This document shows, piece after piece, positions 10,495 to 21,660 of a stretch of 64,000 nucleotides of DNA; the first letter of the stretch is position 1, and each line of letters starts with the position of its first letter. Origin of the DNA: Symbiodinium microadriaticum (taxonomy: Eukaryota; Sar; Dinophyceae; Suessiales; Symbiodiniaceae). Location of the stretch: the NCBI GenBank assembly GCA_001939145.1, contig LSRX01000047.1:52914-116913 (forward strand), written 5' to 3'. A model generated the notes under the pieces. The model searched no databases, had not been told where the DNA came from, and saw only the letters and a list, made by a program, of their open reading frames with translations. Made by a program: the position numbers and the translations under genes.

Positions 10495-10635
10495 TAAGGG
10501 TTCCTTTAAGGGTTTCTTTAAGGTTTTTTTTTTCAAGGGTTCCTTTAAGGGTTTCTTTCAAGTTTTTTTTTCAAGGGTTCCTTTAAGGGTTCCTTTAAGT
10601 TGTTTTTTTGTCAAGGGTTCCTTTAAGGGCACACT
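10495..10635. repeat. Tandem repeat, about 48-bp unit, three copies
   Basis: Three units of AAGGGTTCCTTTAAGGGTTT followed by a T-tract (TTTTTTTTTTCAAGGG). The word AAGGGTTCCTTTAAGGG is itself partly palindromic. Related AAGGAACCCTT-type wording occurs at 28800-28935, 41860-42020 and 58770-58840. Confidence 0.75.
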
Positions 10636-10834
10636 ATCACAGAACCCTACAGTACCCTTGTAAAGGAAGCGGTTTTCATCCCAAAGCTTCCACGGAGAAG
10701 TTGTGTGAATCACTGACCTTCAAGAAACTGTTTTCAAATCTAAGCTCCCTGATCTCTAAGCTTCAGCTCAGACCGTAAGCCCTAAACCCTAAACCTTAAG
10801 CCCCAAAACCCAAGCCCTGAACCCTAAACCCAAG

Positions 10835-10893
10835 GCGAAAGTCAGCTGCCTCATCCTCGAAGCGCGGGCCGCCGCCGCCGACAGCCGAGGCAG
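10835..10893 (+). CDS. Candidate exon, Ala/Arg-rich
   Basis: An AAG acceptor after CCCTAAAC repeats and a CAG|GTTGCT donor bracket 59 bases. The best frame reads AKVSCLILEARAAAADSRG. Very GC-rich (GCCGCCGCCGCC) in a low-GC surrounding. Product unknown. Confidence 0.35.
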
Positions 10894-11174
10894 GTTGCTG
10901 TTAAGGAACTCTTAAGTTAAGCTAGTAGGTTAAGGAAATAGATACCCAGGATGGTAACTTAAGTTCAATTTTGTTTAGCTCAACCGTTAAGCGATTATAG
11001 TAATTAAGAAAATATATACCCATTATGGTAGTAACTTAAATTAAATTCTGTAAGCCCTAAACGCTAAACCTTTTGAGCTCTAAATCCGAAACCCTAAACT
11101 CTAGACCCTGAACCCTTTGAGCTCTAAATCCGAAACCCTAAACTCTAAACCCTGAGCCCTAAACACCGACCCAG

Positions 11175-11246
11175 GAGGCCGTGGCGAGCCGGCGGACGAA
11201 GAAGCCCCGAACCGAACGCCGAAAGACAGAGGCCGAGGCCTTGCAG
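11175..11246 (+). CDS. Candidate basic/acidic exon with GC donor
   Basis: Exactly 24 codons between acceptor GACCCAG and a GC donor (TTGCAG|GCTCC): EAVASRRTKKPRTERRKTEA then EALQ. Highly charged, probably a disordered or nuclear-targeting stretch. CCCTAAA repeats precede and TTTAGGG repeats follow (11285-11385), as for confirmed exons. Confidence 0.45.
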
Positions 11247-12129
11247 GCTCCTTTAAAGGGTGGGCAGGGTTCGAGGATAGGGTGTAGAGTTTAGGGTTCA
11301 GGGTTCAGGGTTCAGGGTTCAGGGGTTAGGGTTTAGGGTTTAGGGTTTAGGGTTTAGGATTTAGGGTTTAGGGTTTAGGGTTCAGTCAGGGGTGCAGGGT
11401 TTAGATTCCTTTAAAGGGCACGACAGGGTTCTATAGTAGGGTTCCTTTTAGGAGGTCTTTGGAGGGACCTGTGAGGGTTCTATGATGTTTGAAACCTTAG
11501 CAGCCTTCGCAACTAGAATTTAGAATAGGGATTTTTTTTGTCTATGTATGCTGATACTCTGCTGGGTAAAGTAAGGAAGCCTAAGGAGTATCTTTGTTGC
11601 TTTCTGGGAGGCCAGTGCTGCGCAAGGGAGGGCTCTGCAATGGTCTTATCAGGGTTTCTACAGGCTGCACTAGTAGCTTTCGCAGGGGTTTCTGTCATGT
11701 AGGGTGATAGGGTGCAGGGTTGAGAATTTTTACGGGTTTTGCATTTGGGTTTGGTTCCGGGTTCGGTTCAGCCATAAACACACAGGAGCAAGGAGAATGT
11801 AGAATGTACGAAGCGAGTTGCACGAGCTCTGGGAAGCTTCTCCAATAAAGCAGGCCAGAATCAGCAAACCCCAGACCCTAAACCCGACTAGGTAAACTTC
11901 TCCCTGTACAAAAAGTGCAAGAGGTGAAGGCAGCCGGTCGTGTGCCGTCTGTGCCGTATTGCACAGCAACAATTTCTGGATGACTATGCAACTTCGGGGA
12001 CTTTGGGTGGGACGGTAGGATTGAGCCGTGCATATCAGAATTTCGGAGCACCCAGCTCGGGACATTGGCTTCACGGATAAACTTCCTGCTGCGAGAGGTC
12101 AGAAGTGGTTTCGACATGCACAGGCCGGA

Positions 12130-12235
12130 ACACGCTTGTTTCTGCCACCCAGGCAGGCGCGCCCGTGGCTGCTGCTGTTGGCGCTGCCGCCGGCGCTGCT
12201 GCTGTGCCTCGTTGATGAGAAGCTGAGGGTTCTCG
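12130..12235 (+). CDS. Candidate hydrophobic exon
   Basis: A GC-rich island. In one + frame it reads a Leu-rich hydrophobic run (ARPWLLLLALPPALLLCLVD), which would suit a signal anchor or membrane helix. Another + frame gives an Ala-rich peptide. Frame choice is not secure. Confidence 0.3.
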
Positions 12236-12611
12236 GGCTCGTCGGCTGTTCAAGTCCTCAGGTCCAAAACCCTCGTTCGTGTTTGATTTCGCGGTTCGAA
12301 GCCTTGAATGGGCTGAAAACTTGAGATGGAGTACAGTTACTATCTGCAAATACCGACCCTCCCAAATCTTGGTGAGCCCGAAAGACAGCACGTAACAGCA
12401 GCTGGTGTAGCTGGAGAAGGGGAAGCTGCAAAAGCAAACAAATCATCACAAGTAAATCAAGAAGAGGAAAGACGTTTTCTTCTATAGAAGCCGAAAACAA
12501 CCACCATCATTATGTAGGGTTCCTTACAATACTTCTTTTGAAGGAGAGCAAAACCCTATTCTAATTATCAAGACCCCAACTTGACTGAGGCTGGAGTCTC
12601 ATGTCTGCAAG

Positions 12612-12706
12612 CTGTGCACTGTTGCAGAGGTCCACGTTGACTGCAACGAGGTCGTGGGGGAAATCGACCGCATGACTGTGCGAGGCGGCGCGCACGCTGC
12701 TTCTGG
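12612..12706 (+). CDS. Candidate exon upstream of the Trp/Gly-rich domain
   Basis: The frame reads LESHVCKLCTVAEVHVDCNE then VVGEIDRMTVRGGAHAASG, with normal mixed composition, before the possible donor GTCAGC. Two Cys in CKLC are suggestive but not a motif by themselves. It may be the exon directly before 12785-13018; the joining phase could not be fixed. Confidence 0.4.
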
Positions 12707-12784
12707 GTCAGCGTACGGATATAAAGTATAAAAATGGACGGGATTTGTGGCAAAGAGTATGGTCATAAGTTAACAAGAACCCAG

Positions 12785-13018
12785 GTTGTCAGCCGCATTC
12801 TGCAGGGCATCTTCAAACGGAACGGGCAGGAACACCACGGGCGGCCGGTCTACGTGAAGGAGAACGACAGCCTCAGCGGGGTCTTCGTCTACTACTGGGA
12901 CACCCGGGATGGTCCGAACTGGTCCGGCTGGTGGTTCGGCCCCGTGGTGGGTGGGGCCTCGTACTGGGCTTATCACCCGAGCAGCTCGGCGCAGACTCCG
13001 CCTCGCAGTGGCTGGAAG
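12785..13018 (+). CDS. Dinoflagellate Trp/Gly-rich domain exon
   Basis: Exactly 78 codons between acceptor AACCCAG and GC donor (TGGAAG|GCAGTG). The core motifs HHGRPVYVKE, YYWDTRDGPNWSGWWFGP, VVGGASYWAYHP and TPPRSGWK match, from memory, a domain repeated in many dinoflagellate proteins of unknown function (pattern GRPVYKK ... YYWDxRDG ... GWWFGPxVGG ... WAY ... PPxSGW). This is one of the best lineage markers in the window. What it binds is not known to me. The other parts of the gene are probably the islands at 12612 and 13186. Confidence 0.75.
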
Positions 13019-13185
13019 GCAGTGGGGGGTGCATCCAAAAGCAGGAGGCAGTAGACAAGGGAGTTCGGGCTTTCAGAAGGATTCATGATGGTGGTGGCGA
13101 TGGTGGTGATGACGATCCTAAACCCTAAGCCCTAATAACCCCAAGCACTAAGCCCTAAGCCCTAAACCCTAAAACTCAATGTCAG

Positions 13186-13269
13186 ATCGCCGGCGGAGAA
13201 GTTGATCCTACTGTGGTCCTGGGCCCGGCTCCGCCGCGCAGCGAGGAGGCGCTTTTTTCAACATTTGAG
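13186..13269 (+). CDS. Candidate exon with GC donor
   Basis: Exactly 28 codons between ATGTCAG and GC donor (TTTGAG|GCTTTG): IAGGEVDPTVVLGPAPPRSE then EALFSTFE. It is bracketed by CCCTAAA repeats on the left and TTTAGGG repeats on the right. Phase 0 at both ends, like the exon at 12785-13018, so the two may join, with a Pro-rich linker after the domain. Confidence 0.45.
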
Positions 13270-14235
13270 GCTTTGGGTTTAGGGTTCAGGGCTTTTCGGG
13301 TTTAGGGTTTAGGGTTGAGGGTTTAGGGGGTTTCGGGTGTAGGGTTTAGGGGCTTAGGCTAGGGTTTAAGAGTTTTGTGTTTAGGTTTTGGGGTTTTGGG
13401 TCGAGGCACATTGGTTGGGGATTCGGGGCTTCGGGTTGGGGACCTCAAACCTCAACTGGTATAGTTGGGGCGGTGTACTTTTTTGCAGCAGGTAACCCTA
13501 AGGCCCTAAGCTTTAGTTTTTAGGGCTTAGGCCCCTAAGCCCTGAAGGGGGGGCCTGGAGGAAGGGGCCTTTTTTTAGCTTCAGACCCAGCTCTCGCCGT
13601 GTCGTTTTCCTTTTTTTTGGGGGTGGCGAGGGGGTGTTGGGGTTCAAGTGACTGGTGCGTTCATGTTGAGCAGGTTCCGGTCTCAGAGCCTCGCACCTCA
13701 ATGTAAGCTAGAGAACCGAATCTTAGAATGCATCTGGCTACTTACGGTTACTCACGGAGTATAGGTTTATGGGCTGGAGGTGGTGATGACGATTGTGATG
13801 ACGGTTGCAAGGAAGAAGAATGAAGAAGACAAAGATGAGGATGAATACGCTCGCAGTGATGATGACTGTGATGATGTTGTTGTCCATGATGGTGGTGACG
13901 ATGACGATGATCATGATGACGTCAGGTTGATCTTTCGAACAAGGAATCTTGAAGCCTCAAACCTTGAGCCTAAGACCCCGAAGCCCTAAGCCTTAAACTC
14001 ACAAAGCCCGACACCCCGAACCCTAAGGCATCAAGAGCTTCGGATGCATACACCCTTCTTCGATTTATTCAGCAGCCCCAGCCCCCAAACCCCGAAACCC
14101 AAGCCCTAAGCCCTAAACGCTAAACCCTAAGCCCTAAACCTTAAGCCCTTTGCCCTAAACCCTAAGCCCTCTTCCCTAAACCCTTTCCCGTAAGCCGTAA
14201 ACCCTATGCCCTAAGCCCTAAGCCCCAAACCCTAA

Positions 14236-14330
14236 GTAGCTCTCTAAATTAGGGTTCCTTCTAAGGTCCCCAAACAGTACGGCACCCTTATAAGAAGGGC
14301 CCTAAAAGGGACCCTAATTTGGACAACTAC
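14236..14330. mobile_element. Miniature inverted-repeat element, family A copy 2
   Basis: Starts GTAGCTCTCTAAATTAGGG, carries the internal signature CAGTACGGCACCCTTAT and ends AGGGACCCTAATTTGGACAA then CTAC. Inserted in a CCCTAAA array, which resumes directly on its right. Confidence 0.75.
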
Positions 14331-14334
14331 CCTG

Positions 14335-14590
14335 AACCCTAAACCCTAAACCCTAAGCCCCTAGAACCTAAGCCCCTAAAGCCTTAGGCCCTAAGCCCCT
14401 TAGAACCTAAGCCCCTAAAACCCTAGGCCCCTAAAGCCCTAAGCCCCCTAACCCTAAACCCAAAACTCTAAACCCTAAGCCCTAAAACCTTAAGCCCTAA
14501 GCCCCCTAACCCTAAACCCTAAACTCTAAACTCTAAACCCTAAACCCTAAACCCTAAACGCTAAACCCTAAAACCTTAAGCCCTTAGCCC
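14335..14590. repeat. CCCTAAA-type array with CCCTAAGCC variants
   Basis: Dense C-rich telomere-like units with CCCTAAGCCCCTAGAA variants, preceded by similar units at 14080-14235 and followed by a short opposed G-rich block at 14590-14650. Confidence 0.85.
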
Positions 14591-14865
14591 TAGGGTTTAG
14601 GGTTTTGGGGGTTGGGGGCTTGGGGGTTTGGGGTTTGGGGGTTTAGGGTTGTCGATAAGTAGGGTGGGCAGTCGGAACCTGACGCAAAGCCGAAGGCCAG
14701 AGCTTTCCCCTTTAAAGAGCAGCCCGAACTCTCAGGCCCTAAACCCTACACCCCTAATCTATACAAGCCTGCCCAATATGGGCTCAGACGCGCAAGCACC
14801 AGAAAAGGCCCTCAAAAAAAAAAACCCTAAACCCTAAACCCCAAACCCTAAACTCTCAGGCCCAG

Positions 14866-15759
14866 CAAGCCCATCAGGGTGCTGGGCGCACACCTCCGTT
14901 GCTTGCACCCTCCTCTGCGCCACAACGCCGGCCTCTGCCGCCGCCCTTGGTCCGGCGCCATGCAGCACCAGCTCAGGTCCTTGGGTGAGAAAAATGGGTT
15001 TTCTTGTCATGACCATGACGACGAGCCTCATGCTGACCGTGGAAAGAAACCAGCCGCAGATGACGATGATCGTGACGATGTGGATGCTCGAGTAGGATGC
15101 TGCTGCTGATGATGATAATGCTGATGATGCCATTGATGTCAGTGGTAGCGATGATGCTGATGATGACGATGATGGTGATGCAGATGACATGTTGCCGCCC
15201 CACAAGACTCAACTGAATTTGCAGTATGGCTCATAACTTGCACAGCGATGGCTATGTTTCTTATACGGACATAGCTGCACTGGCTGAGTTGCTGCTCATG
15301 CTTTCTCCTACTGCATAGTTCGGATTCTCACGGAAAGCCCCAGAGCTTTCACTTTCTCGATCTTTGCACCGAATCCATGTTGTCCCCGGGACCAGCAAGC
15401 CATCAGGGTGCTGGGCCCCAGCCCGCGCCTTCGGCGGCGCCACCGCGCCGAGCCCTACCGCCGCCGTTAACTCGGCGTCATGCGGCACCAGCTACTTGGG
15501 TTGAGAAACATTGCTGTTCTTGTGATGACCATGACGAGGATCATGCTAACCATGATGTTCCTGGGTACGGTACGATGATGGTGATCGCCATTCCTGACTG
15601 TCGACCCGAATGTCAGATATTTGGCTGTTCGTGCTCACACAGCCAACGTTTCGTTAAAGCAAACCGACGCCCCCAGGACCCGGCCCCACCGCGGCCACCT
15701 GCACCGCCAGCTCCTCGGCAGTGGCATACAGCTCCGCCAGCTTCTTGGCTGATATCAAG
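14866..15759 (+). CDS. Gene segment with a Pro-rich exon present three times
   Basis: Three islands share one reading frame pattern. Copy 1 14866-14976 (donor GTCCTT) contains HQGAG, RRPLPPPLVRRHAAPAQ. Copy 2 15396-15499 (donor GTTGAG) contains HQGAG, RRALPPPLTRRHAAPATW. Copy 3 15677-15759 (donor GTAGTT) contains APPAPRQWHTAPPASW. All three begin and join in compatible phase. The protein identity of copies 1 and 2 is clear in this frame and poor in the others, which decides strand and frame. Downstream of copies 1 and 2 the introns also share a GACCATGACGA-type stretch, so exon plus intron start were duplicated together. Function unknown; the peptide is a Pro/Arg/Ala linker type. GAT/CAT microsatellite lies between. 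Confidence 0.5.
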
Positions 15760-15764
15760 GTAGT

Positions 15765-16430
15765 TTATACTAGGTCATTAGAGTGTAATATGGGGCTCTG
15801 TAGGAACTTGGTGAGTGCTCTTTTCTGAAAACTAGAGGGAGTGTAGCAGCAGAAATCCCTACATCATTTGAAGCGGGGTTTATTTGAGGGCTTTGCTGAG
15901 TGTAGTATAGGGATCTTCGAGTATTGGTAATCATGCAGATTGGCTATACATTGGGTGTTATTGTGTTGATAATCGTAATAAAACCTTACTTCAAACGCAT
16001 TTTTCATCTTACTGTTTCATGTCAAAACTGCAGAGTGATCAGTGTAGACGCAGCATGATATTTGTCATTATCATGGCAGTTTAATTCTTCTTCCCAGTGT
16101 CTGTAGCCTATCAATTTCAGTTATCACTACTCTTCCTGCTCTTCTACTTATTATTCTTCATGTCGTCGTTGTCGGCATTGAGACTCTGTGGCTTTTTGAG
16201 AAGCCAAGCAACACCGTTACAAAATCCTTGCGTCACCCTGAGACAACCGTTACAAACACCCGAGTCAATCTCTTCTTCCATCCTATAAAACCTATATAAA
16301 TGTATTCTGAATGCTTATACCATCCTACGAAAACCAGTTCAAATCTATTATGAAAATCGTGTGTGCCCCAGACCGACCGTGCTCTCTCCCAAGCGAAGGC
16401 TACATCCCGAAACACCGGTTTAGGGAATTA
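15765..16430. other. Spacer or intron without visible gene
   Basis: About 660 bases of moderate-AT, non-repetitive sequence lacking telomere-like motifs and lacking any frame with splice-like ends. I see nothing that can be named. Confidence 0.4.
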
Positions 16431-16655
16431 GGCTTTAGCGGGTTTTTCAAGCAATCCATAGCGGCTCTGGAAAGGTTTTGGGATTAGGGCTTTGGGGTAT
16501 AGGATTCCGTCTTCAGGGCTCAGGGTGTAGATTGTATAGGATTCAGGGCTTGGGTGTGCCCTACGATTCAGGGTTTACGAGTCAGGAATTTGGGGTTGAG
16601 GGCATAGGGATCGGGGTTTAGGGCTTGAGGTAAGAATATCGTGTTTCAGGTCTAG

Positions 16656-16810
16656 AGCTCTGACGCCGGTGGCCGAGCCCCGAACCTTCAAAAGGCCTTC
16701 CAAGCGAACACGCTTGACTCCTCATACTTTGTACCCCCCTGTCTTAGCCGAGATCTCGCCGCCTTTCCGCCGCTTGAGTTGATGCAATTCAGAGCTCGTC
16801 GGAACTTCAG
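16656..16810 (+). CDS. Candidate exon of about 51 codons
   Basis: Open frame with mixed composition: SSDAGGRAPNLQKAFQANTL, then DSSYFVPPCLSRDLAAFPPL, then ELMQFRARRNF. The left end is set by an in-frame TAG just before it, so the acceptor must be TCTAG or TCTAGAG. The right end is CTTCAG|GATCAAG, which would be a GA donor, an alternative reported in dinoflagellates. No family recognised. Confidence 0.45.
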
Positions 16811-17159
16811 GATCAAGGTTTTGGGGTTTAAGTGCGAAGGCTTTTAGGCGACAGGGTTCAGAGTGTTGGGGTACTTGTAGGGTTTCAAGTCATTTCGGTT
16901 CAAGGAGCAACATACTGGGCCTCAGTAAATTGCCAACATGGTCCTTGTTCTTTCCCTATATGCTTCTAGCAATCTCTGCTGCAAAGGCTAAATCACTTTT
17001 GTGTGGAGGCCAAACTTTCGGCGTCAATGCTGTCTGGAGGGCGAAGTTCAGCTGAGGGCCTATAGACGAGATGGGGTATTGAATAATGGGCAATCATGGT
17101 TTCTTAGAGTCCGTACAAAAGTACAATATCGTGTACCTGAAGCCTTTTCCAATCAAAGC

Positions 17160-17713
17160 CATTATCGTTATCATCGTGTCATCATAAGACTAGCTCTTAT
17201 GATTATTAGTATTATTTGTTCATGACAGCGTATTGTTAGTGTTATTGTTGTTCTTTTTATTTCTATCATGATTATACTTATGTTTTTTGATATTACACAC
17301 CCTATGTAGCATCATATATTGTTATTGTATTTTGTTATTACTATTACTGTTCAAATTAATATTATTATTGTTAGATATAATAGTTATTGTTATTATTCTT
17401 ACAAATCTTTAATCATTAGCATTATTACTGCTACTGTATGTATGTATGTATGTATGTATGTATGTATGTATGTATTTATGTATGTATGTATGTATGTATG
17501 TATGTATGCATGTATGTATGCATGCATGCATGCATGCATGTATGTATGTATGTATGTATGTATGTCTCTATACACACACATATATATATATATATGTGTG
17601 TGTATACATACATACATATATATATACACATGCATATATAAATGCTTGATATCATATGTTGTTATACATGTATATATATATACACCTATATATATATATA
17701 TATGCATATTTAC

Positions 17714-17750
<37 letters not shown>

Positions 17751-18146
17751 TAGCTATATGTTAATATGTACCATTGCATTTTTCTTACACTAGACAATAA
17801 CGGTTCTGATGGACGATTATCGTTGTAATTAATCTGTATTTTATATTCGTAATGTTGTTGTTCTTATTCTTCTTATCAGTATTAGGTATTGTGATATGAT
17901 TATTATATTTTTCATTGTTTGTAATTTTTGTTAGTTATATTCTCATATGAGGATTCTTGTTCTTATAGCTATTATTGCTATTGTTGTTGTTATTTGTACT
18001 ACCATTGTTTTTTCTTTTGTTTTTATTGTTGTTGTTACCATTATTGTTATTATGACCGTTATTATTCTTATTGTTGTTGTTATTATGATTATGATTATGA
18101 TTATGATTATGATTATGATTATGATTATGATTACTATTATCATTAT

Positions 18147-18216
<70 letters not shown>

Positions 18217-18230
18217 GTTCTTCGTGCTGT
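17160..18230. repeat. AT-rich microsatellite desert (TATG, ATT, GATTAT, ACT runs)
   Basis: TATG tetranucleotides (17436-17568), TA/CA dinucleotides (17570-17705), ATT (17712-17748), GATTAT hexanucleotides (18086-18134) and ACT triplets (18148-18216). All long frames here are artefacts of the repeats. No gene visible. Confidence 0.9.
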
Positions 18231-18539
18231 TATTCGTGCTACTGTTATTCTGCCCTGGTCGCTCTCTTCGGACAGAGTGCTTCTGTTTGGGCTTTCCGGC
18301 ATTGCCGGCTAAAGTGTTTCTGTTCATCTCCGATGAAGGCGTAGGTCTGTATTTTTGGAGGTTGTAAGGCATGGATGATTTTCAGGATAGAGGGTCCAGG
18401 ATGCTTTGGCCGAGATGAGGGGTGCACTGCTGTCAGCTTGACAAGCCGGAAATGCATGACTCCTGGCATGGCATCTTGTCAAGAACGGAAGCCGTGTCCT
18501 TCCCTAGATCCAACCCTGACTGCTAAACCCTCAGTCCTA

Positions 18540-18735
18540 CCGCCTCACTTCAAACACCCCTAAACCCCTAAACCCCTAAACCCCTGAAGCCCCTAAGCCC
18601 CTAACCGCCAAATCCCAAACCCCTAAACCTCTAAACCCCTAAACCCCTAAACCTCTAAACCCCTAAACCCCTAAGCCTCTAAACCCCTAAACCCCTAAAC
18701 CTCTAAACCCCCAAAACCCCTAAACCCCTAGGCCC
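18540..18735. repeat. CCCCTAAA 8-bp variant array
   Basis: Units of CCCCTAAA with CCTCTAAA variants. The mirror block TTTAGGGG lies at 18870-18990, across the candidate exon 18744-18845. Confidence 0.85.
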
Positions 18736-18743
18736 TGCTCGCC

Positions 18744-18845
18744 CCAATTTGACCCAGACCCCGAGAGCCCGAAGTCCCGGAGCCTCGCTGACCGAGGATC
18801 GGGTGCGTGGCGGCCCCGCGAGGTGTCGTATCTGAACGGCTCGAG
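18744..18845 (+). CDS. Candidate exon flanked by opposed repeat blocks
   Basis: Frame reads PQFDPDPESPKSRSLADRGS then GAWRPREVSYLNGSR, ending at donor GTACTG. CCCCTAAA repeats touch its left side and TTTAGGGG repeats start 25 bases after it. Charged, partly disordered composition. Not identified. Confidence 0.45.
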
Positions 18846-19105
18846 GTACTGGTGGCCCTACTAATTGGGGTTTTAGGGGTTTTAGGGGTTTTAGGGGGTT
18901 TAGGGGTTTCAGGGGGATAAGGGGTTTAGAGGTGTAGAGGTTGAGGGGTTAAGGGGTCCAGGGGTTTAGAGGTTGAGGGGTTTAGGGGGCCTCGGGAAGA
19001 GATCTCAAGCCTATCAGCCCCATAAACCCTGAACCCAAACCATCGTTTTTGGTCCCGTGGGCTAAAATGCCACGGGCAGGTGAAAGCCCTGGGGTGTGTC
19101 TCCAG

Positions 19106-19200
19106 GCATTGATCTTCACGCTGTACAGTGCCAGGGCAGATGTCTCGCTTGAGCTCTCGGCTGTGGCTAGAGCTAGAAACATGCGCCAGGAAGTTCGTGC
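19106..19200 (+). CDS. Candidate exon, helical
   Basis: Acceptor TCTCCAG and donor GTAGGG bracket 95 bases reading ALIFTLYSARADVSLELSAV then ARARNMRQEVRA. A regular amphipathic helix is likely. An antisense open frame of 158 codons also crosses this place, but it lacks splice-like ends and disagrees with the common gene direction. Function unknown. Confidence 0.5.
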
Positions 19201-19613
19201 GTAGGGTCCCACGAGATCCAGGCTCCGTCGTACACTTCAAGCTTCTGCTGCTCTGGGGTGAAATGCCTGGCCAAGCGGCCAAATCCTTGAATCCAAGATG
19301 CGAAACCTGAAGTGGCTTCCGGGTTCCTTTCTCTACAGACGCTGGCGCCTCGAAGTTAGAAGCCTCGAGAATGAAGCCACTGGCAGGCTCGAGATTTTGC
19401 ACTGGAACCGTTCCCGTTCTGAAGGTTTTTTCCGTTTCACCAGATCACACCGCTAAACCCTAAACTCATAAAACCTACATTCCCAACGCTCAGCCCTAAG
19501 CCCTACGTCCACACACGCGGGTATCGGGCCATGTGCTTTTCCTAAGGTTTTGCTAATTTCATTGATAATTCTGTCATGTGCCCCTGTCAGGACACGCAGT
19601 GGGGTGAGGGGGC

Positions 19614-20510
19614 NNNNNNNNNNNNNNNNNNNNNNNNNNNNNNNNNNNNNNNNNNNNNNNNNNNNNNNNNNNNNNNNNNNNNNNNNNNNNNNNNNNNNNN
19701 NNNNNNNNNNNNNNNNNNNNNNNNNNNNNNNNNNNNNNNNNNNNNNNNNNNNNNNNNNNNNNNNNNNNNNNNNNNNNNNNNNNNNNNNNNNNNNNNNNNN
19801 NNNNNNNNNNNNNNNNNNNNNNNNNNNNNNNNNNNNNNNNNNNNNNNNNNNNNNNNNNNNNNNNNNNNNNNNNNNNNNNNNNNNNNNNNNNNNNNNNNNN
19901 NNNNNNNNNNNNNNNNNNNNNNNNNNNNNNNNNNNNNNNNNNNNNNNNNNNNNNNNNNNNNNNNNNNNNNNNNNNNNNNNNNNNNNNNNNNNNNNNNNNN
20001 NNNNNNNNNNNNNNNNNNNNNNNNNNNNNNNNNNNNNNNNNNNNNNNNNNNNNNNNNNNNNNNNNNNNNNNNNNNNNNNNNNNNNNNNNNNNNNNNNNNN
20101 NNNNNNNNNNNNNNNNNNNNNNNNNNNNNNNNNNNNNNNNNNNNNNNNNNNNNNNNNNNNNNNNNNNNNNNNNNNNNNNNNNNNNNNNNNNNNNNNNNNN
20201 NNNNNNNNNNNNNNNNNNNNNNNNNNNNNNNNNNNNNNNNNNNNNNNNNNNNNNNNNNNNNNNNNNNNNNNNNNNNNNNNNNNNNNNNNNNNNNNNNNNN
20301 NNNNNNNNNNNNNNNNNNNNNNNNNNNNNNNNNNNNNNNNNNNNNNNNNNNNNNNNNNNNNNNNNNNNNNNNNNNNNNNNNNNNNNNNNNNNNNNNNNNN
20401 NNNNNNNNNNNNNNNNNNNNNNNNNNNNNNNNNNNNNNNNNNNNNNNNNNNNNNNNNNNNNNNNNNNNNNNNNNNNNNNNNNNNNNNNNNNNNNNNNNNN
20501 NNNNNNNNNN
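19614..20510. other. Assembly gap (897 N)
   Basis: A run of N. Right of it the sequence resumes in TTTAGGGG repeats, so the break is probably caused by the repeat. Nothing can be said about its content, and frames reported through it are meaningless. Confidence 0.99.
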
Positions 20511-20879
20511 GGGTTTAGGGGTTTAGGGGTTGGGGCTTGGGATTTGGGGTGTAGGGGTGTAGGGGTTTCGGGGTTTAGGGGTTTAGGGTTTGGGATTTGG
20601 GGTCTAGGGGTTTCGGGGTTCGGGGTTCAGGAGGTTGGGGGTTTAGGAAGCCCCGAAACAAAGGAGGTTTGGGGTCGACCCAAGACTTTGGTTCGAAGGC
20701 ATCAGTGTGAGGGTGCAGGTTTGAGGGATTTAGGGCCTAGGGTTTCGGGTTTAGGGCTAGGGGGTGAAGGAGTTGAGGGATTTAGGATTCAGGGGTTTAA
20801 GGTTTAGGGTTTAGTGTGAGTACAGTCTTGAGACAAGCCTTGAGTTCAGAGTTTCGAGTTTTGGGTTTGGATGTTTACA

Positions 20880-21660
20880 GTCTCATGGTTTGCGAGTCAG
20901 GGTCGCGTCATCCACCAAATGTAACAAAGCACAATGCACCGCTTGGCGATTGAGTACTGGGAGGCAGAGTTCTTCGGTCCCATCCGCCTGCAAAGTGTGG
21001 CACCGTACGAACTCCACGGCCACACGCTCATGTATGCTGTATTCTCAGGAATCCGCCTAGGTGGACACAAAATCCTACAAGCGTAACGTTCGAAAAAAAG
21101 CGCCAAACACACATACCACGGTGCATGGATGTGCCGCAGACTCGAAACATGCGACATGAGAGTTCAGCACAGGTCATCCGAAAAATCGAGATTCATGTTG
21201 ATGCAATGCAGTCCCAAAGAAGAGAACATCCCGCTGCACCGCGAAACATGTCTGTTGTCGGGTTGTCGCTGAGGAAACGAATGCGCGAATGGGAAAGTTA
21301 CATTGTGCGCAATGCAAGCAGTCCAACCACCAGCAATGCAGAGTACTTCATCTCTCGGCATCGCGGTATCATTCGCATAGCTCCACAAGTCACCTGTAGG
21401 CCGCAACAACGTCACACCCAAATAAAGAACTTCATAGTGAACAGCCGTCCAAGCTTAGACTCGACGCGTCCCCCGCCTGAAAGCCAGCAAATACACTTCT
21501 TGCACAAAAAACAGCCGGTGTTGCACTGTCCGTGCCTGATGCAGCATGAAGCTGCATGTGTTGCTCGTAGATCGGTGACCAGACACTGCGGAGTCACGGA
21601 GTTTTGCAGCTTACGGGTTCGGCCCCGATGGGGCGAGGTGTTGGAGCCTGCGTCCTAGGC
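20880..21660 (+). other. Repeat-free island with a 177-codon open frame (21125-21658)
   Basis: About 780 bases without telomere-like motifs. The longest frame starts MDVPQTRNMRHESSAQVIRK and ends WGEVLEPAS. It is rich in His, Arg and Gln and has no motif I recognise. Two antisense frames of about 86 codons overlap it. It could be a decayed transposable-element fragment or simply unique spacer. Being intronless, it differs from the genes around it. Confidence 0.25.

Noticed and set aside
15677..15749. Minus-strand helical exon (KKLAELYATAEELAVQVAAV)
   Set aside because: The + frame shares a conserved Pro-rich pattern with two neighbouring copies, which the minus frame does not.
17319..18372. 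Cys/Tyr/Val-rich ORFs
   Set aside because: Produced by TATG, GATTAT and ACT repeats.
19550..20526. ORFs of over 300 codons
   Set aside because: They run through the N gap.
21125..21658. Transposase or reverse transcriptase in the 177-codon ORF
   Set aside because: No catalytic motif of either family is visible, so no function is claimed.
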